This document shows positions 1 through 5,522 of a stretch of DNA of 25,955 bases, in pieces. How positions within the stretch are numbered: position 1 is the stretch's first letter; each line of letters starts with the position of its first letter. The position numbers were made by a program, and so were the translations under genes. The DNA is taken from positions 1-25,955 of the forward strand of contig CAKSHT010000013.1 in NCBI GenBank assembly GCA_934457235.1, written 5' to 3'. The notes beneath the pieces were generated by a model. That model was not told the DNA's origin, did not search any database, and was given only the letters and a program-made list of their open reading frames with translations. Source of the stretch: an uncultured Oscillospiraceae bacterium. GTDB taxonomy: Bacteria; Bacillota; Clostridia; Oscillospirales; Ruminococcaceae.

Positions 1-16
1 GAAGTACCTTATCCAT
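1..16 (-). CDS. spo0A: Probable 5' end of spo0A (partial, cut by window edge)
   Basis: Only five codons are visible: on the minus strand an ATG at 16-14 is followed by codons reading MDKVL, preceded by a good ribosome binding site (AGAGGGAT, about 20-28). The assignment rests on position. In endospore-forming Clostridia and Bacilli spoIVB is normally followed directly by spo0A, the response regulator that commits the cell to sporulation, and this start lies 67 bases after the spoIVB stop on the same strand. The few residues suit the start of a receiver domain but prove nothing by themselves. Confidence 0.55.
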
Positions 17-82
17 AATAATCCCTCTTTTTTTATACGTCTGTATTTTCCCCGTAACACCGGAAAACGATATTACTATATT

Positions 83-110
83 ATTATAACAGATTTTTCG
101 GATAAATCAA
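83..110 (-). promoter_or_regulatory. Sigma-A type promoter upstream of probable spo0A
   Basis: Read on the minus strand, TTGATT (110-105) and TATAAT (88-83) are separated by 16 bases. The element overlaps the last codons and stop of spoIVB, so the downstream gene would have its own start of transcription in addition to any read-through. No clear 0A box (TGTCGAA type) was seen between it and the start codon. Confidence 0.5.
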
Positions 111-1313
111 GGCATTTATCAGGATATTTGAATTTATTTGCTGAATATTTTGTGAAACGGTCGTGATATGTAACCGCCCGGCGGCGGTGGAAAGCGCGTC
201 CATCTGTTCAAGCATGGTTTCTGCGAAAACCGCGTACCCGCGCGACGGGTCGTTCAGAAATACGTGAGTGACTGCCCCGACGATCATTCCGTTCTGGATT
301 ATCGGACTTCCGCTCATTCCGCGGACTATTCCGCCGGCGGCGTCAAGAAGCCGCTGGTCAGTCACGCGTATCACCATGCTCTTTGTTCCGTTAAGCGCGC
401 ACATGTTTATCTTTTCTATCTCAATGGCGTATTCCTGCGGCTCTGTCCCGCTGAGGGTAGTCAGAATGGAAGCGGAGCCGCATTCCACCTCCTGCCGGTA
501 TGCGACCGGGAGTGCCGTGCCCTCCGGGACTGAAACCAGTTCCCCGAACACCCCGACTGCTGTATTAGCAGAAAGACTACCCGCCGTGCCTGAGCACAGA
601 TCTCCGCAAAGCTCACCGGCTTCTCCGTTCTGCCCCTTGACTACGCTGTATATCTCCGCCTGCGTTATCTCGCCGCTGGACAGCGGCATTAAATTTCCGG
701 TCGTAACGTCGCTGACCGGGTGCCCAAGCCCTCCGAATTCCCCGGTCTCCGGGTCGTAGCAGGTGAGCGTGCCGATTCCCGCTGCGCTGTCCCTCACCCA
801 GGCGCCCAGACGGTAGCCAGTGCCGTCGTTCTGCGGCTCGGCGGATATGCACATCTCGCTGCTGCCGCGCTTGAGGATAACGACGCTTCCCTCCGGATGG
901 AGCTGAACCGCCGCCGCTATTTCAGAGTTCGTCTGTACAGGTATTCCGTTTACGCTGGATATCACGTCCCCGGCTCTTATTCCGGCGCAGTCTGCTGGTG
1001 AACCCCTGTTCACCGATATCACCATTACTCCGTCGGTGCGCATTTTTATCCCGAAAGGAGTTCCGCCTGGTACCATCATGCGCCGCTGTTCCTGCGTGAC
1101 CGCCACCTGTTTTATACGCATACTTCCGATGGAATATCCCCAGCCGCCGTATTGCTCTGTAAGCTCCGCGCCTGCAAATCCACCGTGTATCCCGCCGGTC
1201 TGCGCTGTAAGCTCACCGGGCAGTACGGCGTAATAAATTCCGATAAGCCCTGCCGCCGCCGCGATCAGCCAGCAGAAGCAACCGGAAATAACTTTTCCTG
1301 CTCTTTCCATCAT
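84..1313 (-). CDS. spoIVB: SpoIVB peptidase (S55 family)
   Basis: Sporulation serine peptidase. In the family it is made in the forespore, crosses the inner forespore membrane and signals the mother cell by cleaving SpoIVFA, which releases the SpoIVFB protease to activate pro-sigma-K. The 409-residue protein has an N-terminal membrane segment (about 8-30), a PDZ domain (about 85-160, with the core GSPADCAGIRAGD) and an S55 peptidase domain. The presumed catalytic residues are visible: His198 in GLGHPVSD, Asp319 in RVTDQRLL and Ser334 in GMSGSPI. The conserved segment THVFLNDPSRGY follows. The start could be ATG 1313 or, with better spacing from the GGGGTGAA site at 1314-1321, the next in-frame ATG at 1310. 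It is followed on the same strand by the probable spo0A start, the classical arrangement. Length matches the family. Confidence 0.95.
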   Translation of the reverse strand: MMERAGKVISGCFCWLIAAAAGLIGIYYAVLPGELTAQTGGIHGGFAGAELTEQYGGWGYSIGSMRIKQVAVTQEQRRMMVPGGTPFGIKMRTDGVMVISVNRGSPADCAGIRAGDVISSVNGIPVQTNSEIAAAVQLHPEGSVVILKRGSSEMCISAEPQNDGTGYRLGAWVRDSAAGIGTLTCYDPETGEFGGLGHPVSDVTTGNLMPLSSGEITQAEIYSVVKGQNGEAGELCGDLCSGTAGSLSANTAVGVFGELVSVPEGTALPVAYRQEVECGSASILTTLSGTEPQEYAIEIEKINMCALNGTKSMVIRVTDQRLLDAAGGIVRGMSGSPIIQNGMIVGAVTHVFLNDPSRGYAVFAETMLEQMDALSTAAGRLHITTVSQNIQQINSNILINALIYPKNLL

Positions 1314-1526
1314 TTCACCCCGATAAAATCATTCGGAGAAACTTCTCCGTCACGCTGTTACTATTTGCAGGCGCGGGTGAAATATAAAAGGAAATTACAA
1401 GCGGGAGTAAATGCCCGCGGCGGAAAAATACGTTCCATCGGCTGTTATATAAATGTATAAAAATATAATGTCCATTTTCTCTGTAAATATCATGCGAAAA
1501 TATTTTTGTCAAAATGTAAGATATAC
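1314..1526. promoter_or_regulatory. Divergent intergenic region between spoIVB and the XRE gene
   Basis: About 210 bases before the rightward promoter, AT-rich, without a convincing gene. It should hold the spoIVB promoter. The family expectation is a forespore sigma-F/G element, but I could not find a clean GNATA-18-CATNNTA match. A weak sigma-A-like alternative on the minus strand is TGGACA (1474-1469) with TATATA (1451-1446) at 17 bases. A short GC-rich stem (GCGGG at 1401-1405 with CCCGC at 1414-1418) has no T-run and is not a clear terminator. Confidence 0.35.
1334..1349. repeat. Perfect 7-bp inverted repeat upstream of spoIVB
   Basis: CGGAGAA and TTCTCCG are separated by two bases, 21 bases upstream of the spoIVB start. 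It lies just 5' of the ribosome binding site on the minus strand, so it could be a regulator-binding palindrome or a small hairpin in the leader. It has no flanking T-run, so it is not a terminator. Confidence 0.4.
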
Positions 1527-1555
1527 TTGACATAATGAAAAATATATGTTATACT
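1527..1555 (+). promoter_or_regulatory. Near-consensus sigma-A promoter for the XRE/membrane-protein pair
   Basis: TTGACA (1527-1532) and TATACT (1550-1555) are separated by 17 bases. The -35 hexamer is also the right arm of an inverted repeat with TGTCAA at 1507-1512 (14 bases between arms), a possible operator for autoregulation by the encoded HTH protein. Confidence 0.75.
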
Positions 1556-1572
1556 CAACATGAGGTGAGATC

Positions 1573-1776
1573 ATGGCAAAAAATCTCAGATTAAAAGCGG
1601 CACGGGCGTCCCTGGATATGTCGCAGGAGGCCCTTGCCAGAAAGACCGGAGTTACCCGGCAGACGATAAACGCGGTGGAAAACGGCGATTACAACCCCAC
1701 GATAAATCTGTGCATAGCCATATGCCGCGCCCTTGGAAAAACGCTTGACGAATTGTTCTGGGAGGAACTCAAATGA
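1573..1776 (+). CDS. Small XRE-family HTH transcriptional regulator
   Basis: A 67-residue protein that is almost only a helix-turn-helix domain of the Cro/C1 type. The recognition region is visible as SQEALARKTGVTRQTINAVENG (split here for length: SQEALARKTG at about 17-26 and VTRQTINAVENG at 27-38), followed by the typical NPTINLCIAICRALGKTLDELF end. The close family is the small YozG-like regulators that usually sit beside a small membrane protein gene. The ribosome binding site GAGGTGA lies at 1562-1568. The stop overlaps the start of the next gene by four bases (ATGA), so the two are translationally coupled. It probably represses its own promoter, but the operator is not proven. Confidence 0.9.
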   Translation: MAKNLRLKAARASLDMSQEALARKTGVTRQTINAVENGDYNPTINLCIAICRALGKTLDELFWEELK

Positions 1777-2264
1777 GCATGAAGAGCTTTGACAAATTCT
1801 GTGAAAAAATGATACTCGGCGAACCCGGCAGTGAAAAGGAGATATTCGACGAGCGTCAGAAGCAGCTCCGCACACAGATACTGGTGCAGTCGCTGGTCAT
1901 ATATGCAGTGGCTTCAGCGCTGTGCGTTATGCTGAACGAGATCATCGGTTTTATGGAAAGCGATTTTGCGGGAATGGCGTTTTGCGCCGGTGCAGTGTAC
2001 CTGTGGTGGGTCATCTCCCTGGCGGCAAAGGAATGCATGTTCGGCGTTTCCGGGAAGCAGGTGCTGTATAACGCGCTATTTGCCATCGCTCTGGTTCCGA
2101 CGTACATTTTAATGATGTTTTCCAACGAGGACGAGCCGCTTGCGATCGTGAAAAACGGAGCGCTGACCGATCGGTTTGTTGTCCTCGCGGCGTTGTTTCT
2201 GTATATAATCGCGACTGTAATTATAATCGTTACGTATTTCAGAAACAGGCGTGCGGATCGGTAA
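1773..2264 (+). CDS. Four-TM membrane protein with DERQ motif, partner of the XRE regulator
   Basis: A 163-residue integral membrane protein of unknown function. A hydrophilic N-terminus holds FDERQ (about 26-30), then four hydrophobic segments follow at about 37-55, 65-85, 95-115 and 135-155, ending in a basic tail (RNRRADR). A D-E-R-Q/E motif ahead of the first helix is common in small Firmicutes membrane proteins encoded next to XRE regulators (DUF6773/DUF2178-like groups), which is the closest assignment I can offer. No catalytic motif is visible. It overlaps the regulator gene by four bases and starts with the same ATGA. It may set the activity of the regulator or be its only target. Confidence 0.75.
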   Translation: MSMKSFDKFCEKMILGEPGSEKEIFDERQKQLRTQILVQSLVIYAVASALCVMLNEIIGFMESDFAGMAFCAGAVYLWWVISLAAKECMFGVSGKQVLYNALFAIALVPTYILMMFSNEDEPLAIVKNGALTDRFVVLAALFLYIIATVIIIVTYFRNRRADR

Positions 2265-2274
2265 CTGCCTGTTT
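2243..2274 (+). terminator. Possible weak terminator after the membrane-protein gene
   Basis: AAACAGGC (2243-2250) pairs with GCCTGTTT (2267-2274) across a 16-base loop that contains the stop codon. The T-rich stretch at 2291-2299 lies too far away for a textbook intrinsic terminator, so this is tentative. Confidence 0.25.
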
Positions 2275-2319
2275 ACTTTGTGCAACTTATATTTTTTTAT
2301 GTAAAATTCACATTCCGTG

Positions 2320-2348
2320 TTGACAATATTGATTTAATATTGTATAAT
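2320..2348 (+). promoter_or_regulatory. Consensus sigma-A promoter for the amidase/tubulin-like/transglutaminase unit
   Basis: TTGACA (2320-2325) and TATAAT (2343-2348) with exactly 17 bases between them, both hexamers perfect. The predicted leader is about 65 bases before the TTG start at 2423. This is one of the best promoters in the window and suggests strong constitutive transcription. Confidence 0.85.
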
Positions 2349-2409
2349 AATAACATAGATGTTAAGCCTGCGGGCATTGGAGCCTGTGCGCTTGCTTCGT
2401 GCGTTTCAT

Positions 2410-2416
2410 GGAGGTG
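2410..2416 (+). promoter_or_regulatory. Ribosome binding site that fixes a TTG start
   Basis: GGAGGTG stands six bases before TTG at 2423-2425. The in-frame ATG at 2408 lies inside this site and the GTG at 2399 has no ribosome binding site, so the TTG is the likely start of the nitrilase-family protein. Confidence 0.75.
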
Positions 2417-2422
2417 TGTATA

Positions 2423-3202
2423 TTGAAGCTGTGTCTTGCCCAGACCGATATTGTGTGGGAGGATAAGTCTGCGAATATGCGTAAAGCCCGTGAGATAATG
2501 GCAGAAGCAGCATGGCAGGGAGCTGAGCTTGTGGTGTTCCCGGAACTTTCGCTTACCGGATTTTCCATGAATGCCGGTCTTGCGGAACCGCCGCAGGGAG
2601 AAACTGCGGAGTTCTTCACGGAGCTTTCCGGAAATTCCGGCGTTGCGGCGGCGTTCGGATTTGCATGTTCTCATGACGGGGTGATAACCAACAGAATGTG
2701 TATCGCGGACGACGGGGAAATAATCGCGGAATACGACAAGATACACCCATTCTCCTACGGCGGGGAATGCGCCGTGTATTCCGGTGGGGATCGTCTGTGC
2801 ACAGCGGATATACGCGGCGTCAGAACGGGGCTTACGATATGCTATGACCTGCGGTTTCCGGAGGTGTATCAGGCGCTCTCCGCAGACTGCGAGCTGATAA
2901 TCGTCGCCGCAAGCTGGCCGGATAAGCGCCGGGCGCACTGGGAAACGCTCCTGCGTGCGCGGGCTATCGAGAACCAGTGCTGTATTGCAGGCTGTAACCG
3001 CTTCGGAAACGGCGGCGGGCTGTATTATTCCGGCGGGAGCGCAGTTTATTCGCCGGAGGGCGCGCGCATAGCCGCAGCCGACGACGGCGCTTCGCTCCTT
3101 TTCGCAGATATAGACAGCGGGGAGTGCAGGCGGGTACGCAGTGAGTTCCCGGTGAAGAACGACAGAAAATCAGAACTGTACAGAGATTTTTACGCAAAGT
3201 AA
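2423..3202 (+). CDS. Nitrilase-superfamily amidohydrolase (omega-amidase/Nit2-like)
   Basis: Carbon-nitrogen hydrolase of 259 residues, about the usual length. All three catalytic residues of the superfamily are visible: Glu41 in FPELSLTGF, Lys106 in YDKIHPFS and Cys140 in GLTICYDLRFPEVY. The segments AASWPDKRRAHWETLLRAR and AIENQCCIAGCNRFG match the Nit2/YafV branch, which hydrolyses alpha-ketoglutaramate or similar short amides; the exact substrate cannot be read from sequence. It is soluble and has no signal peptide. The start chosen is TTG 2423, because the protein then begins MKLCLAQTD as in homologues and has a strong ribosome binding site; an upstream GTG at 2399 would add eight residues. 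The next gene starts 13 bases after the stop. Confidence 0.88.
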   Translation: MKLCLAQTDIVWEDKSANMRKAREIMAEAAWQGAELVVFPELSLTGFSMNAGLAEPPQGETAEFFTELSGNSGVAAAFGFACSHDGVITNRMCIADDGEIIAEYDKIHPFSYGGECAVYSGGDRLCTADIRGVRTGLTICYDLRFPEVYQALSADCELIIVAASWPDKRRAHWETLLRARAIENQCCIAGCNRFGNGGGLYYSGGSAVYSPEGARIAAADDGASLLFADIDSGECRRVRSEFPVKNDRKSELYRDFYAK

Positions 3203-3215
3203 GGGGTGCTTTTTC

Positions 3216-5507
3216 GTGGAGATTGAACAGAAGATCGCATGGCTCAGACCAGAAAGGATACAGAAGCTTTACGAGGGAAAGAAAAGCTCCTTCGGCATGA
3301 ACCGTCTTTTTATAGTAGGAATAGGCAGGAACGGAACTGACTGCGTGCTTCACTGCATGCACCAGACCGAAAAGCGCTTCGGCAGGGATCCTGGAATAGT
3401 AAGATTCCTGTGTATCGGCGAGGATAAGCAGCTTGAAGCGGCTTCCTGTGAGGGGACAGTCCCGTCCGATGGCGACATCCTTCCGATAGTACCGGAGGAC
3501 GCGATCTACAAATATCTGAACAATCCTGCGAAGCTTCCTGATACGGCGCTTTCGTGGTTCGACCAGGGGCTGAAGAACTATTCCCCGGCAACGCCGACCT
3601 ACGGACTTACAAAGCGCCAGTGCGGGCGCATCGCGCTTTTTCATTATCTGAAGAACATCATCAAGCTGACCGGAGGCGCGCTGAACGACTTCGGCAGCAG
3701 CGACAAGCCGCTTGATATCATACTGACCGGAAACCTGGGCGATCCGTTCTTTGGCGGAATGTTCATCGATCTGGCATACATTCTGGGACGCGTATTCTCG
3801 GTGTATCCGGGGGCTGTCAGAATAAACGGCTACCTCTTTGCGGCGGACACTGCAGCGCTTGTCGAGGACGAGGGGCGCGACCTTGGTTTCTATTCAGCGA
3901 ATACGATAATTGCGAAGAACGAGCTTGACAAGTTCCAGTGCGGCAGGAAGCACTTTACCCAGCAGTATTCAAGAACATTCGGCGTGGATACGGATAAGCC
4001 GCCGTTCAATGCGTGCTTCCTGGTTCCTGCGGCGGAAACCTATGAACTTACGATGAGCCTTACGGCTGAGAAAATTCTCAACCGCATGGAGGTGATTTTC
4101 AGCAAGGACGACGACGCGGAGCGCATAATGTCCTATAACATGCTGAAAGCAGACGCCTCCCATGATTTCAGGTACCTTGCAGGCGGCTCTTCGGTGGTGG
4201 AGATACCGCTCGGAAAGATGATGTCTTACCTGGGAGTGAAGCTGTTTACAAGGCTGAATCATACACTCAACGGCAATAACGTCGGCGAAATGCAGCTGAA
4301 ACGCTACGCGGCGCTTGTGTCTCCGGGCAGGGAGCTTGTCGCTTCCAAGAGCGGAAGCCTGCCGCAGATAGAGTTTGACGAGCGTTCCGAGCCTGCATTT
4401 TCTGTGAAGTCCGTAAAGGGGAGCAGCGATAACGCCATGTCTGCGGTACAGCGATGGATAAGCGCGACAAAGGAAGCCGTAGTAAACGGCACTCCGGTCT
4501 GCGCGCAGGAGATCGCCGACAGTATCATACACGACTGCGAAGCTGCAAAGACGGATTTCGCGAAAGGACCGTTCTATGCGCAGGAGATACTCAAAAAGTG
4601 CTTTGCTGAAATACGTGTGAATATCGCGAAGATAAAATCAGAGGCAGAGGACATGACGGAGCAGACCGAGCGCACCCGCGACCTGGAGCGCGCTGCGTAC
4701 CGCAAGGTGCGTTCTGCGACGCTGTTTGTGAACAAGGCAGTCGAGCAGTATCTGTTCGAATTGAAAGGCTTCAGCGAGGCGAGCGTCGTTGTTGAAACGA
4801 GCGAACCTATGATAAGCTTTTATCAGCTGCTGAACGACAAGCTGACGGAGTATTACACCACTACCCTGCAAAAGGCGGTGGAGCCTTTCGAGCAGATGTC
4901 AATGAACCGCGGCGGCGTGATAGACAGTATAAAGGCTGCGGAGCCTGGCACGAGCTGCGTGTCTGATGCGTTCTCGCTTGACGACGAAAAGATACGAAAA
5001 AAGCTTGATGAGCTTGCGGACGGAGTTCCGAAGGATAAGCTGGAAACCTACTTCCGGGAGTCCGGGATACTGGCTCTGCCAGAGGACGACGAAACCGCGC
5101 TTGCAAGAGCGGTCGTGAAGATATTGCAGCAGTGCTTCGGCGAGCAGCTTTCAATGCCGTTCGGCGAGATGTGCGGTTACTTCGGGATAGACGGTGGCGT
5201 GGCGGCTTCCATGCAGAGGTGCATAACCTCCTGCGGCGTGACCGCGCCGGTGGACGACAGCTTCTCAATAACAAGGGTCGTGTGCCCCAAGACTGTCCGC
5301 CAGGAGGACGTTACAGAACTCCGGAAGCAGTACCACGGCGTCGGATATATCTGGAATGGTTCGGTGTGCAGTCAGATGACTGCGGCTTCCGCGATATGCG
5401 GAGGAGCAAGGCTTGAGGATTTCAACGGCTATCAGCAGTGGGAGAATATGCATTACGCGTACATCAACGATTCGCTGAAAAAGCATGGAATGAAGATCTT
5501 CGGCTGA
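3216..5507 (+). CDS. Divergent tubulin-like domain protein (FtsZ-like/Tubulin_2 group)
   Basis: A 763-residue soluble protein. Its N-terminal half follows the order of the prokaryotic tubulin-like (Pfam Tubulin_2 type) domain. A strand plus glycine-rich loop IVGIGRNGT (33-41) is followed by IVRFLCIGED (61-70); a QCGRIALF segment lies at 135-142; a loop TGNLGDPFFGG (171-181) leads into a helix (MFIDLAYILGR). NGYLFAAD (204-211), ELDKF and PFNACFLVPA follow. The family's GGTGSG nucleotide loop is not present; the corresponding stretch is longer and rewritten. The C-terminal half (about 380-763) is unassigned and largely helical, with a coiled-coil-like part around 465-520. The start is GTG 3216 with AAGGGGTG (3201-3208) overlapping the amidase stop. 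The next gene, a membrane transglutaminase-like protein, starts 15 bases on. GTP binding or filament formation is inference. Confidence 0.6.
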   Translation: MEIEQKIAWLRPERIQKLYEGKKSSFGMNRLFIVGIGRNGTDCVLHCMHQTEKRFGRDPGIVRFLCIGEDKQLEAASCEGTVPSDGDILPIVPEDAIYKYLNNPAKLPDTALSWFDQGLKNYSPATPTYGLTKRQCGRIALFHYLKNIIKLTGGALNDFGSSDKPLDIILTGNLGDPFFGGMFIDLAYILGRVFSVYPGAVRINGYLFAADTAALVEDEGRDLGFYSANTIIAKNELDKFQCGRKHFTQQYSRTFGVDTDKPPFNACFLVPAAETYELTMSLTAEKILNRMEVIFSKDDDAERIMSYNMLKADASHDFRYLAGGSSVVEIPLGKMMSYLGVKLFTRLNHTLNGNNVGEMQLKRYAALVSPGRELVASKSGSLPQIEFDERSEPAFSVKSVKGSSDNAMSAVQRWISATKEAVVNGTPVCAQEIADSIIHDCEAAKTDFAKGPFYAQEILKKCFAEIRVNIAKIKSEAEDMTEQTERTRDLERAAYRKVRSATLFVNKAVEQYLFELKGFSEASVVVETSEPMISFYQLLNDKLTEYYTTTLQKAVEPFEQMSMNRGGVIDSIKAAEPGTSCVSDAFSLDDEKIRKKLDELADGVPKDKLETYFRESGILALPEDDETALARAVVKILQQCFGEQLSMPFGEMCGYFGIDGGVAASMQRCITSCGVTAPVDDSFSITRVVCPKTVRQEDVTELRKQYHGVGYIWNGSVCSQMTAASAICGGARLEDFNGYQQWENMHYAYINDSLKKHGMKIFG

Positions 5508-5522
5508 AATTAAGGAAAATTA

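Noticed and set aside
1315..1533. A 72-residue minus-strand frame in the spoIVB/XRE intergenic region
   Set aside because: It has no ribosome binding site, would overlap both promoters, and has an unremarkable sequence.
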